A stretch of 64,000 bases of DNA from VXYL01 sp965208525 (GCA_965208525.1 OZ242340.1:2480001-2544000); one strand, 5' to 3'. Positions 1-8,164 are shown, numbered from the stretch's first letter. Numbers and translations are program-made. Notes: generated by a model from the sequence alone, not told the origin.

Positions 1-28
1 CACCGCCATGCCCGCGCCAGGAGCAACA

Positions 29-739
29 ATGTCCGCAATCCAACGTCGGTTGCACCTCGCATTACGGGCATTGGCCAGCCTCGTGTTGCTTGCGCTCGGC
101 GCAGTCGCCCATGCCGGCGGTTCCTACATCGAGGGACGAATTGGGGCCATCACGCTCGACGACCTGTCCGGCACCGGCATCATCGACTCCACCATCGGCT
201 TCGCGCGGCTCGAAGGGGACGTGGCCGGACACCTCTCCTACGACGACACGTTCGCCCTCGGGGCGGAGTTCGGCGTGGACGAGCTGTTCGGAACTTCGCT
301 GCGCATCTCGGTGAGCCTTGATGGCTTCCAGCCCGACCTCAGCAACGCCAATCTCGCCGCCGACCTCAGCATCAACGGCGTCGATGTACCAGACACGCCA
401 GACAACTCGCCCCTCACCGCCGATGCGGTGTCCGAACTCGGCCTTGACTTCAATCACAGAACCGTCATCGCCACGGGCAACGTCTTCTTCGACCTCGACC
501 TTGGCGCCGTCGTCCCTTACGTCGGCGCCGGCTACGGCGTGCTGCTCGTGGAGAACGCAAACCAGTACGAAACCGGCTTCGTGGCACACGCGGGTGTTCG
601 CTACGACATCAGCCCGCTCAACTACATCGGAGTGCGCCTAACCTGGTTCCGGGGCGACGGCCCCCAGGACGACACCGGCGTCAACTTCGAAACCTTCGAG
701 ACCCAAGCCCTCGCCGTCTCGATAGGCGTCAAGCTTTAG
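29..739 (+). CDS. Outer membrane beta-barrel-like protein
   Basis: A 236-residue secreted protein. I chose the ATG at 29 over the in-frame ATG at 8 because AGGAG sits 6 nt upstream of it. Residues 1 to about 31 form a signal peptide ending in the AHA-GG cleavage-type sequence. The mature part is rich in alternating hydrophobic/polar stretches and Gly/Asp/Asn turns, and ends with strands of the type LAVSIGVKL; 'VVPYVGAGYGVLLVEN' is typical of OmpW/OmpA-like small barrels. The family is not recognised with certainty, so an 8-stranded barrel is inference. It converges on the YihY gene with a 68-nt gap. Confidence 0.7.
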   Translation: MSAIQRRLHLALRALASLVLLALGAVAHAGGSYIEGRIGAITLDDLSGTGIIDSTIGFARLEGDVAGHLSYDDTFALGAEFGVDELFGTSLRISVSLDGFQPDLSNANLAADLSINGVDVPDTPDNSPLTADAVSELGLDFNHRTVIATGNVFFDLDLGAVVPYVGAGYGVLLVENANQYETGFVAHAGVRYDISPLNYIGVRLTWFRGDGPQDDTGVNFETFETQALAVSIGVKL

Positions 740-807
740 ACCACCGCTCGGGGCTGCCCAATGCAGCGATGCGACGCCGCCGAGACTTGCGTTGGAAGCG
801 AACGGGC

Positions 808-2085
808 TCAGCCACGCCCCAGCAAATCCTCCACATTCACCCCCAAGTCCACCCGAACATGCTCCGCGAACGTGCGCAGCCGTTCCGCTGGGGCGTCGTC
901 GCCCTGAATGCCTCCGTCGAGCCCATCCGGAAGACGTTGGCAAAGCTCCCACAGCGTTACCCGCCGCAGGCTGCGACCAAGCACCCAACACCGATCGCCG
1001 CCAGGTGATTCGTCGCCAGCCACAAGCCTCGCGACGCCCGTCTCTTCCAAAACGCGGAGGACGAGTTCGCGCTCCTCGTCGGCGAACGCCCCCACCTCGC
1101 CCACCTCCCCCTCCGAAACCGCCTTGCCTTCGCCATGCGCATTCCGCAGCAGCCGCACCACAGCCAGGCAGCGAATCACGAGGGGCAGCGAGCCGGGGTC
1201 TGCCGGCGCCGGTCGCATCCCCATTGTGTGCACCAGCACGGCTCCGGCCAGCACCAAGGCCCACAGTAGATACACGCCAGCGAGAAACAGGGGCAACACC
1301 GCGAATGCGCCATAGATGAACTGATGCTGGAGCAATGGCACCACGGCGCCAAACAGCACCTTCGCCCCCTCAAGCGCCGCCGCGGTCACGATCCCGCCGG
1401 CCACGGCGTGAAGCACCCGCACGGGCGCCGACGGCACGGCGTAGTAGAGCAGGGCAAACGTGGCCGCCGTCGCCGCTGGAGGTAGCCACTGAAGTTGTCC
1501 CGCCTCGCGATCCGCGAGAAACGACAGGCCAAAGTCGTAGCTCGCCGCCGTCACGGCAACGCCAACCAGTGGCACGCCTAACGTCACCACCCCCCAGTAG
1601 GTAAAGAAACGCGCTCCGCCCCGGCGGCGCCGCGACACGCCCCAGATCGCGTTGAACGTCTGCTCGACGCTCCGCACCAACAGCAGCGTGGTGGCAAAAA
1701 CAAACGCCAGGCCAAGCAACGTCAGTTCGTTGGCGTTGGCCGAGAACTCCTGCATCTTCTCGAGCAGCACATCGCTCGAACCGGCCACAAAGTTGCGAAA
1801 GATGAAGCGGGTGATGGCGTCGCCCGTGTCATCGAAACCGGGTAGCAGCGACAGTACCCGATACACCACCGCCATGAACGGCACGACGGCAATGAGTGTG
1901 GTGAACGTCAGCGCCGCCGCCGCTCCCATGCACCCCCGCGCCACGAACTGCCGCGCAAGCGTGCCGACGAACCAGCGCGCGTACTGGGGTAGCTCACGAA
2001 GCTTCACATCCAGACCCGCCCAAAGCCGCACTCGGGCACCACGGATTCCGCGTCCCGTTCCCCTCCCGACGGAACTCTCCCGCAT
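808..2085 (-). CDS. YihY/BrkB-family inner membrane protein
   Basis: A 425-residue integral membrane protein of the YihY (UPF0761, once called RNase BN) family. About six hydrophobic segments lie between residues 50 and 290, starting with 'GCMGAAAALTFTTLIAVVP', the family's first-helix signature, and including 'FNAIWGVSRRRRG' in the cytoplasmic loop. The C-terminal 130 residues are hydrophilic with a winged-helix-like look (LRVLEETGVARLV...), as in longer family members. The physiological role of the family is not settled; the RNase BN label is a known misassignment. It stands alone between convergent and co-directional neighbours, with no operon partner visible. Confidence 0.85.
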   Translation of the reverse strand: MRESSVGRGTGRGIRGARVRLWAGLDVKLRELPQYARWFVGTLARQFVARGCMGAAAALTFTTLIAVVPFMAVVYRVLSLLPGFDDTGDAITRFIFRNFVAGSSDVLLEKMQEFSANANELTLLGLAFVFATTLLLVRSVEQTFNAIWGVSRRRRGGARFFTYWGVVTLGVPLVGVAVTAASYDFGLSFLADREAGQLQWLPPAATAATFALLYYAVPSAPVRVLHAVAGGIVTAAALEGAKVLFGAVVPLLQHQFIYGAFAVLPLFLAGVYLLWALVLAGAVLVHTMGMRPAPADPGSLPLVIRCLAVVRLLRNAHGEGKAVSEGEVGEVGAFADEERELVLRVLEETGVARLVAGDESPGGDRCWVLGRSLRRVTLWELCQRLPDGLDGGIQGDDAPAERLRTFAEHVRVDLGVNVEDLLGRG

Positions 2086-2133
2086 CCAAAACGTCGCAAC
2101 GAAGCTGGGCCATCCTGCATCGCGGCCAACCGT

Positions 2134-2565
2134 TTACTGCACGGTGGCAAAGGGATTCACGATTAGCAGTGTGTCGGCGATGCGCTGGCCAGACTGCATG
2201 TCCTCGGTCAGGACTACGCTGCAATCCGCCAGCGTCGCGGCCGCAAGTATCATGCTGTCGTACACCGAATAGTGGAAGCGTGCGAAGTACGCCATGCCCA
2301 AGTCGTGCGTATCGGTTGTGAGCGGCTCCACCCGGCAGAAATGACGGATGCTGGCTAGCAGTTCGGCCACCTCGCGAGACCCTAGCCCAAACTTGCGGCT
2401 CGCAACGGCCGCGAACTCGCTCAGTACCTGCACGCTTACGGTGCCGCCAGCGCGCAGCAGTGCCTCGGCGCGATCCGCCTTCGAGCTGTCGTCAGAAATC
2501 GCATAAAGAAGCACGTTGGTGTCAAGAAACGGGCGTGCATGCGTGCTGCCGTCATTCTCGCGCAT
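2134..2565 (-). CDS. PIN-domain ribonuclease toxin
   Basis: A 143-residue PIN domain toxin, presumably a Mg2+-dependent RNase. The acidic residues expected of the family are visible: Asp in 'FLDTNVLLYAIS', Glu in 'VLSEFAAV', Asp in 'VYDSMILAAA' and Asp in 'LTEDMQSG'. I place the start at the ATG at 2565, which overlaps the last 14 nt of the upstream antitoxin gene, instead of the longer form that begins inside the antitoxin. The overlap implies translational coupling, which is usual for toxin-antitoxin pairs. It probably forms a complex with the AbrB-type antitoxin encoded just before it. Confidence 0.88.
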   Translation of the reverse strand: MRENDGSTHARPFLDTNVLLYAISDDSSKADRAEALLRAGGTVSVQVLSEFAAVASRKFGLGSREVAELLASIRHFCRVEPLTTDTHDLGMAYFARFHYSVYDSMILAAATLADCSVVLTEDMQSGQRIADTLLIVNPFATVQ

Positions 2566-2785
2566 TCGCGGCCTCGCGATCGAAGCGGAAGTCACGTGGA
2601 ATCCGTCCACGATACTTGCGGATCCGCGTCAGAATCTCTGCGGGATCCTCGGCTCGACCGAGTTCGAACGCACCGTCCTTGGCAACGCGGATCTCGACTT
2701 CCATCCCTTCGGCAAGACCGAGCGCCTCGACTACCACGGCGGGAATCCGCACAGCCAGACTGTTCCCCCATTTCGCGACCTGCAT
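2552..2785 (-). CDS. AbrB/MazE-type antitoxin
   Basis: A 77-residue SpoVT/AbrB swapped-hairpin DNA-binding protein, the antitoxin of the PIN toxin that follows. 'MQVAKWGNSLAVRIPA' is the classic N-terminal AbrB/MazE motif, and 'LAEGMEVEIRV' completes the domain. The acidic/basic C-terminal tail (residues 50-77) should bind and inhibit the toxin. The ATG at 2785 is preferred to one at 2845 because GGAGA lies 9 nt upstream and because the longer form would read through the candidate operator at 2802-2825. Autorepression by antitoxin or complex is inferred from the family. Confidence 0.9.
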   Translation of the reverse strand: MQVAKWGNSLAVRIPAVVVEALGLAEGMEVEIRVAKDGAFELGRAEDPAEILTRIRKYRGRIPRDFRFDREAANARE

Positions 2786-2801
2786 GAGCCGTTCTCCGAC
2801 A

Positions 2802-2825
2802 ATATACGCTTGACCAACTGTATAT
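2802..2825. promoter_or_regulatory. Candidate operator of the AbrB/PIN operon
   Basis: An inverted repeat ATATAC-N12-GTATAT starts 17 nt upstream of the antitoxin ATG. Read on the minus strand, its proximal arm contains TATATT, a plausible -10 box, so a protein bound here would block transcription. AbrB-type antitoxins commonly bind such AT-rich dyads. There is no convincing -35 hexamer. The assignment is inference from position and symmetry. Confidence 0.45.
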
Positions 2826-3038
2826 CCTATGTCGTGGTTCGGCAATCGCCATGCACATTAGACCCTTCGTTCGAAGAAGCCCACGTCGACGCAAATGGCA
2901 GCTCGCCGAGGTCGCATGGCATACGGTCCTGGAGGCTACGTTCTGGGAGCCAAAGAGCGAGGCCCGATGCACGCGGTGCCTTTGCGTGCGCTGCTCGCCT
3001 AAACTCCAAGCGAAGGATCCGCCGAGGAGGTAACCACG

Positions 3039-3476
3039 ATGCAAATCAGGACCGCGACACCCGACGACGAGGCAGCTTGCGCCGCCCTTTTGGGCGAACT
3101 CGGTGCAGCAACCGGAACCGAGCCGGATCCAGGTTTCGGCGAGACGTTTCAAGCACTCCTCACGAAGGATCGCGGCCAGATCATCGTCGCAGTCGACAAC
3201 GGCGTGGTGCTCGGCATGGCAACGGTGAGCTTCAATCTCGCGCTCCGCTACCGCGGCGAATACTGCCAACTCGAGGAACTCATCGTCTCCGCCAATGCAA
3301 GAGGTCGAAATCTCGGCGGCCAACTGGTGCAAGCCACCATTGACGCCGCGAAGGCAAGAGGGTGCCCCGAGATGGGCCTGTACCTGCTCCCAACCACAGA
3401 GCACAACCGCCCGTTCTACGCCAAGTATGGCTTCGAGCCACTCGGCACGGAAATGCGCCAGCGCCTCGACAGGTAG
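3039..3476 (+). CDS. GNAT-family N-acetyltransferase
   Basis: A 145-residue single-domain GNAT enzyme that would move an acetyl group from acetyl-CoA to an unknown amine. The N-terminal 'MQIRTATPDDEAACAALL' is the typical first strand and helix. The acetyl-CoA loop is 'SANARGRNLGGQLVQ' (R/Q-x-x-G-x-G/A-like), followed by 'HNRPFYAKYGFEPLG', the usual C-terminal tyrosine-containing helix. A very strong ribosome site, GAGGAGG, lies 7 nt before the ATG. It sits 78 nt upstream of the five-gene membrane operon and runs in the same direction, so read-through is possible, but a functional link is not evident. Confidence 0.88.
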   Translation: MQIRTATPDDEAACAALLGELGAATGTEPDPGFGETFQALLTKDRGQIIVAVDNGVVLGMATVSFNLALRYRGEYCQLEELIVSANARGRNLGGQLVQATIDAAKARGCPEMGLYLLPTTEHNRPFYAKYGFEPLGTEMRQRLDR

Positions 3477-3554
3477 CGTTCGCGGCGGATTCGCTCACCG
3501 CATGGCTCGCTGCTATTCTCTGCCACCCCCTGCATTTGGCCTCGCATCCCCACA

Positions 3555-4970
3555 GTGGACTGGAACAACGAACCGGGATTCGACCGGACAACCGAGAAGT
3601 ACCTTCCGCTCGACCTGACGGCGTGGCTGAAGAAGCACGGCATTGAGAGTGAGGGGCGCAAGCAAGGGGCCAACGACCAGCCGTCTGCCGAATCCGAGGA
3701 GCTTGACGCGACCGAGGCCAACATACTGGCGTGGGTGCACCGTCGCGCCCGGGTTTGCCGGGACAACGTCGGCGGCCATCTCTCAGACCTCGAACGCGAA
3801 CTCGCGGTCATGGACAACGACCAGCAGCTCGTCACATTGGGGCAACGCGTTGGCCAGATGGAGCAGGACGCAAAGCTCGACATCGAGCGCAAGGTAGGCG
3901 AAGGCCGCAACACCCTCGTCACTCTGGAGCAGGCAATCCGCGAAGACAGCGACGACTTCCGCGCATTTCGGCAGAGCCACGGCCTCACGCGCCAGCCTGA
4001 CTACTCGCATCGCAACGCGGCGCTGCCCTTCATCCTCATCTGCTTCGCGGTGGAGGTGGTGCTCAACGCCGCATTGTTGATGGAGGTGAACGCCTTCGGC
4101 CTCATCGGCTCTACGGCGCAGATGGGTCTCATCAGTGCCGTGAATGTGCTGATCTGCGGCCTCGCCATGGGCGCCCTGTTGCGCCAAAGCAACCTGCGCC
4201 CCGTGCCCCGGAAAGTGACTGCATGGCTCGGCATCGTGGCACTGCTCGCCTTGGTGGGCATGTTCAACCTCGCGGTCGGCCACTTTCGCGACAGCATGCA
4301 AGCCGTGGTCAACAACCCGAGTGCGGATATCGCGGCCCTCGGCAACGATGTACTGGTGCGCTTCGCTGCAAGCCCGGCGGGCCTCGAGTCGTTCCAGTCC
4401 TATCTCCTTGCGCTGCTCGGCTTCCTGTTCTTCTGCGTCGCCTCCTGGAAATGGTTGCAGCGCGACGACCCCCATCCGGACTATGGTCGCCGCCACCGTC
4501 AGTTGGAGCAGCGCAAGAAGGACTACGTGGCGCGCTACAACGAGGTGCAGGAAAACCTGCGGCAAACGTTCGCCGAGCACGAGTCGCACCTCGCGGACGT
4601 CCGCGAGCAACTCGAGATCAAGCTATCCAAGTGGCGCGACATCTGCGTCCGCGGGCGCAACCTGGTCACGCAGTTCCCGGTGCAGATGGGGCAGTACGCC
4701 AACGATCTAGAGTTCCTGATGAGCGCCTATCGCACCGCCAATCGGGCCGCACGCTCTGCGCCACCACCTTTGCATTTCGGCGCGAAGCCGGAAATCGAGG
4801 CCGGCATCCTCGATGCGGCGCCGGCCTTTTCGCCGCCGGCGGAGACAAACCTGACTGACGTCATGCAGAGCGTCCACGACGCCATCAAGAACGTGCAGGA
4901 TGTGTACGGCGACTCGGCTCGACGCTATCCAACCTTGGACGATCTGATGGCGGGCACCACCGAGTCGTGA
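3555..4970 (+). CDS. Four-TM coiled-coil membrane protein (unknown family)
   Basis: A 471-residue protein with a GTG start, the first gene of the tight operon 3555-8128. I do not recognise the family. The N-terminal cytosolic part contains a helical, coiled-coil-like region (about 50-140). Four hydrophobic segments follow at about 156-177, 188-208, 222-243 and 279-298, then a strongly charged coiled coil (about 310-380, 'EQRKKDYVARYNEVQENL'), a Pro/Ala-rich linker and an acidic tail. This is the layout of a membrane stator or scaffold with long cytosolic arms. Its stop overlaps the GTG start of the next gene by 4 nt (GTGA). A shared complex with the products of the four following genes is inferred from the spacing only. 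Confidence 0.75.
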   Translation: MDWNNEPGFDRTTEKYLPLDLTAWLKKHGIESEGRKQGANDQPSAESEELDATEANILAWVHRRARVCRDNVGGHLSDLERELAVMDNDQQLVTLGQRVGQMEQDAKLDIERKVGEGRNTLVTLEQAIREDSDDFRAFRQSHGLTRQPDYSHRNAALPFILICFAVEVVLNAALLMEVNAFGLIGSTAQMGLISAVNVLICGLAMGALLRQSNLRPVPRKVTAWLGIVALLALVGMFNLAVGHFRDSMQAVVNNPSADIAALGNDVLVRFAASPAGLESFQSYLLALLGFLFFCVASWKWLQRDDPHPDYGRRHRQLEQRKKDYVARYNEVQENLRQTFAEHESHLADVREQLEIKLSKWRDICVRGRNLVTQFPVQMGQYANDLEFLMSAYRTANRAARSAPPPLHFGAKPEIEAGILDAAPAFSPPAETNLTDVMQSVHDAIKNVQDVYGDSARRYPTLDDLMAGTTES

Positions 4971-5770
4971 CACCGCTTGGATCCAAGCCGGTTTGCGCTC
5001 GGAACCTCCCGCTGCTTTGGCTTGGTGGCCTGCTGGCAATTGCCGCCGGCTGCCAACCGCAGCGCCTTGACGAGAACCTCTGCCCGCTGAACCAACCTCC
5101 CGAACGCACGACGATCCTGCTGCTCGACACTTCGGATCCGCTAAACGAAAAGCAACTCGGCGTCTTCGCCCGGATGGTGCGCGAGTTGCAGGAGCCGGAC
5201 GGTCCGGTGGACTTCCGCGTTGCTCCCGGTGAAGCCTTGGTGGTCTATGAACTCCCACAGGAGTTCGGCGACGTGGAACCCCTTGTCCTCGTCTGCAACC
5301 CCGGTGACCGGCCGGACGACTGGGGCTGGAAGCAGGAACTCACGGAAGGCAAGCAACTGGCGCTCGCCGCATGGCGCCGTTTTCGAGAACGCGTCGAACC
5401 CCTGTTCGCCGCGCGAGAGTCATTCGCGGAGCCAAGTTCGCCCATCCTTGAGTTCCTCGGCGTGATCCTGCCACGCCACACGCCCAGTGCCCGCATGGCG
5501 ACCGACACCCGCACGCACCTGATCCTCTACTCCGACTTGCTTCAGCACTCGGACGCGTTGTCCCATTACGGCGCCTATCCGCCTGCCAACACGCTCCCAC
5601 AAACCACTGGCCTCAGGCATCTGCGCACGGACCTCACCGGCGTAGAAGTGAGCCTGTATCGGCTGGAGCGCAGTCGCGACGCCCGTTGGCAAACCGCGGA
5701 GCACTACTACTGGTGGACGCAATTGGTCGGAGCTTTCGGTGGCGAGGTGATATGGCAGGAATCGATCTGA
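4967..5770 (+). CDS. Lipoprotein with von Willebrand A-like domain
   Basis: A 267-residue lipoprotein starting at GTG 4967. The leader ends in 'LLAIAAGCQPQ', a good lipobox with Cys29 as the acylation site. The mature domain looks like a divergent vWA fold: first strand and MIDAS-like loop 'TTILLLDTSDPLNEKQ' (D-x-S around residues 54-56) and a later buried strand 'THLILYSDLLQHSD'. The residue after acylation is Gln, so outer-membrane sorting is the default expectation. The two conserved strand motifs are seen; metal-dependent ligand binding is inference. It overlaps the upstream gene by 4 nt and the next by 19 nt, which ties it closely to its membrane partners. Confidence 0.75.
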   Translation: MTPLGSKPVCARNLPLLWLGGLLAIAAGCQPQRLDENLCPLNQPPERTTILLLDTSDPLNEKQLGVFARMVRELQEPDGPVDFRVAPGEALVVYELPQEFGDVEPLVLVCNPGDRPDDWGWKQELTEGKQLALAAWRRFRERVEPLFAARESFAEPSSPILEFLGVILPRHTPSARMATDTRTHLILYSDLLQHSDALSHYGAYPPANTLPQTTGLRHLRTDLTGVEVSLYRLERSRDARWQTAEHYYWWTQLVGAFGGEVIWQESI

Positions 5771-7077
5771 CCCCCGACCTGCGGATCCGGGCATTCCTGC
5801 TCGCCTTCGGTGGCGGTACGGTCGCCATTGTCGTGGTCCGGACAATCCTGCCCCACCTTGGTGGTGCCGTGCTCGCCACGCTGATCGCCGTGCTTGCCAT
5901 CGTCGCCCTAGGACTGCGTTCGAGGCAGGCAGAGTCGCGCACGCAAGCCGGCGACGACCTCTATTACTTGGGTTTGCTGTTCACGCTGGTGTCACTGATC
6001 TGGGCCCTTGTTCAACTCTTCATCCTGGATGCGGGGGAGAGCGACGCCGCGGCGCGCACAAACCAGCTTGTGGGCAACTTCGGCATCGCCTTGGTTTCGA
6101 CGGTGGCCGGTATTGTTGGCCGCATCCTGTTCCAAGGCGGCATCGGTGCGATGTCGGCTAGCCCTGCCGCTCACGCGGAGGAGGCCGCTACCGAACGAGA
6201 GGAAGAACTGCAGCGCCTGCATGCGGAAGCCGCTCGGGAGGTGCGGGACCAGGCACGGCAAGCCCGAGACGCGCTGAGCCACTTCACCAGGATCACGCTG
6301 ACGCAGGCGGAGGAGACGCGTCGACACACCGAGCGCCTGGCTCAGGAGTTCAACGACCACATGACCAAGCTCGCAGAAGCCGGACTCACGGAGACCAGCA
6401 AGGCGTGGCTGGAGGTGGGGGCGACGATGCGGCGGGATGCCGAGCAGCTTGCCCGCAACATTGACGCTGCCGTCACGGAAGCTACAGCACGAACCGAGGT
6501 CGCCTGGCGGAACGTCGCCGCGAATGCCGAATCCGCGTCGGTGGATGCGCGCACGGCGACCGCGCAAGCGAAGGCCAACGTGGATGCCATCAACACCGAA
6601 GTGAAGGCCATGCTGGAGCGGATTGCGACCGTCAGTGGCCTATTGCCTGCCCTCGCGACTGGCCTGGAGCAAGCCGAGTCGAGCGCCGGCCGCCTGGCTC
6701 GCACCGCGGACGATGCGGCGGTTGGTCTCGATGCCCGTGCGGCCGAGATCGTCAGCGCGCACAATGTGCTGGCACAAGGCGTGCGGAAATACAGCGACGC
6801 CAGCGTTGAGGCATATCGCAATGCCGTCGAGAAGTCGCTGGAAGACGCGCTCGGTCAACTCAGGCTCGCCGGCGAAAGGTGGCTCAACGTGGTGGAAGAG
6901 TTCCACCAAGCTGGCCAGAAGCAGCGGGAAGCTGGCGTCCAAGCAGCGGCGCAGGCAGACGAACTAACGCGACGCATGTCCACCGAGGCGGAGCACTGGG
7001 CTGGCCTTGCAGAACGGAGCCGCAAGGGAGTCGTGGAGGCGGTCGAAGACCTGACGAATGTCGTCCGCAAGGCGTAG
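5752..7077 (+). CDS. MotA/TolQ-like membrane protein with long coiled-coil tail
   Basis: A 441-residue protein; the ATG at 5752 is chosen over 5686 because it gives the shorter, usual 19-nt overlap and a sensible N-terminus. Four hydrophobic segments lie at about 13-32, 36-54, 71-92 and 107-127. The last, 'NFGIALVSTVAGIVGRILF', carries the small/Thr-rich pattern (AL-x-ST-x-AG) seen in the pore helix of MotA, TolQ, ExbB and ZorA. Residues 140-441 are an almost unbroken heptad-rich, Ala/Glu/Arg helix, reminiscent of the long tail of ZorA. Together with the next gene it looks like an ion-driven stator pair. The similarity is by pattern, not by any search I could run; an unrelated scaffold is possible. 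Confidence 0.65.
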   Translation: MAGIDLTPDLRIRAFLLAFGGGTVAIVVVRTILPHLGGAVLATLIAVLAIVALGLRSRQAESRTQAGDDLYYLGLLFTLVSLIWALVQLFILDAGESDAAARTNQLVGNFGIALVSTVAGIVGRILFQGGIGAMSASPAAHAEEAATEREEELQRLHAEAAREVRDQARQARDALSHFTRITLTQAEETRRHTERLAQEFNDHMTKLAEAGLTETSKAWLEVGATMRRDAEQLARNIDAAVTEATARTEVAWRNVAANAESASVDARTATAQAKANVDAINTEVKAMLERIATVSGLLPALATGLEQAESSAGRLARTADDAAVGLDARAAEIVSAHNVLAQGVRKYSDASVEAYRNAVEKSLEDALGQLRLAGERWLNVVEEFHQAGQKQREAGVQAAAQADELTRRMSTEAEHWAGLAERSRKGVVEAVEDLTNVVRKA

Positions 7078-7082
7078 CGGGC

Positions 7083-7973
7083 GTGGCCGCCGAACTCCCT
7101 CCTGCCTCTACCGCCGATGCGGCCTACCGTCGTGGCACCGTGCTGGGACTCACGGTTGCGGAGATATTCATCCTCCTACTGTTCCTCCTCCTACTCGCGT
7201 TCCTCACCTGGGAGGTCGAGCGAGAGCGCACGGCAACAGAGCTCGCCGAGGCGCAGCAGACCCTTCAGGCCATCGACCAGATCGATCGATGGAAGCAGGT
7301 GGTCGCGGAGTTCGAGACGCCAGAGGAAGTGCTTACGCTCCGGCGGCAAAAGCAACGTGCCGAACGCGATGCCCAGATGCACAAGCAGCAGGCCGAAGCA
7401 TTGCGGGAACTGCTCAAGGGCGAATCAGGGGCGGACGCAATCGACAAGGCGCAGGAAGCCGAGCGGCAGGCGCTTGCGGCGAAAGAGGAAGCGGAACAGC
7501 GAGCGGCCGAAGCTACCGAGGCCCTGCGCGTGCTGCGCGTGAAAGGGGAAAACCCGCCTTGCTGGTATGAAATCGTCGCTGCCGACGATGGTGGAACGCG
7601 GGAAAAGCCGCACTACGCACTGAACCTCGCCGTCTTCGACCAAGGCATTGCGATGCGACCAAGCCCGGTGCCGCCAGGCGGGGCGGCGGACGACAACGGC
7701 GGCACCTACGCCGCGGAGGCCGTTCGGCTTGGACTCGCTGCCCTCCCATACAAAAAAGTGCTGAACGATGCGGATGTGCGCCGTTTGCTGCAGCCCATTC
7801 ACGACGCCGGCAAGGAGAGGCAGGTGCGAACCTACTCCTGCACGTTCTTCGTGCGCGTTTGGGACCAGACATCGGCGGATGCCAAGGCGCGCTGGAAGCA
7901 CGCCCACCTCAACGTGATCCAGGGCCTCTTTGGCACCTACCCCGTTCGCAACGATCCTTGGCCGCCCCAATGA
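7083..7973 (+). CDS. MotB/ExbD-like single-TM coiled-coil protein
   Basis: A 296-residue protein with a GTG start 5 nt after the preceding stop. One strong TM helix near the N-terminus (about 18-41) reads 'GLTVAEIFILLLFLLLLAF', so an acidic residue (Glu27) sits just inside the membrane where MotB, ExbD and ZorB carry their proton-binding Asp. A charged coiled coil follows (43-150). The C-terminal globular domain (about 155-296) begins 'NPPCWYEI' and contains 'CTFFVRVWDQTSADAK'; it lacks the peptidoglycan-binding OmpA signature and I do not recognise it. It would be the periplasmic effector or anchor of the pair. It overlaps the next small gene by 4 nt. Confidence 0.65.
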   Translation: MAAELPPASTADAAYRRGTVLGLTVAEIFILLLFLLLLAFLTWEVERERTATELAEAQQTLQAIDQIDRWKQVVAEFETPEEVLTLRRQKQRAERDAQMHKQQAEALRELLKGESGADAIDKAQEAERQALAAKEEAEQRAAEATEALRVLRVKGENPPCWYEIVAADDGGTREKPHYALNLAVFDQGIAMRPSPVPPGGAADDNGGTYAAEAVRLGLAALPYKKVLNDADVRRLLQPIHDAGKERQVRTYSCTFFVRVWDQTSADAKARWKHAHLNVIQGLFGTYPVRNDPWPPQ

Positions 7974-8128
7974 ACCGAAAGGACGAACTGGACAAGGCCC
8001 TTCTGCGCCTTCGGCGCGCGGTGGCGAGACTCAGATGGCGCATCCGCCTACGTCGCGTGCGCGCGGTGCTGCATCCAGGGTCGTGGTGGCCGATTCGGTT
8101 CAGAAAGCCGAAGGCGCCGGAGGGTTAG
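7970..8128 (+). CDS. Small Arg-rich protein closing the membrane operon
   Basis: A 52-residue ORF starting with an ATG that overlaps the stop of the previous gene (ATGA). About one quarter of the residues are Arg; the centre is a run of LRRAVARLRWRIRLRRVR type, which as a helix would be amphipathic with a basic face, followed by 'HPGSWWPIRF'. It could bind nucleic acid or sit on the inner membrane surface. The overlap and shared codon use argue that it is translated, but there is no homology I can recall. It could still be chance coding at the operon end. Confidence 0.5.
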   Translation: MNRKDELDKALLRLRRAVARLRWRIRLRRVRAVLHPGSWWPIRFRKPKAPEG

Positions 8129-8164
8129 CGCAGCATTGAGCCGCCGGAATGGCGCGGTCACGGA

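Noticed and set aside
808..2085. Ribonuclease BN
   Set aside because: YihY proteins were once labelled RNase BN, but this is a historical misassignment; the sequence shows only a membrane protein.
3555..8128. A complete Zorya defence system
   Set aside because: Two proteins recall ZorA and ZorB in layout, but ZorC, ZorD or ZorE (nuclease/helicase) are absent, the B-like protein has no OmpA domain, and two additional genes are foreign to Zorya.
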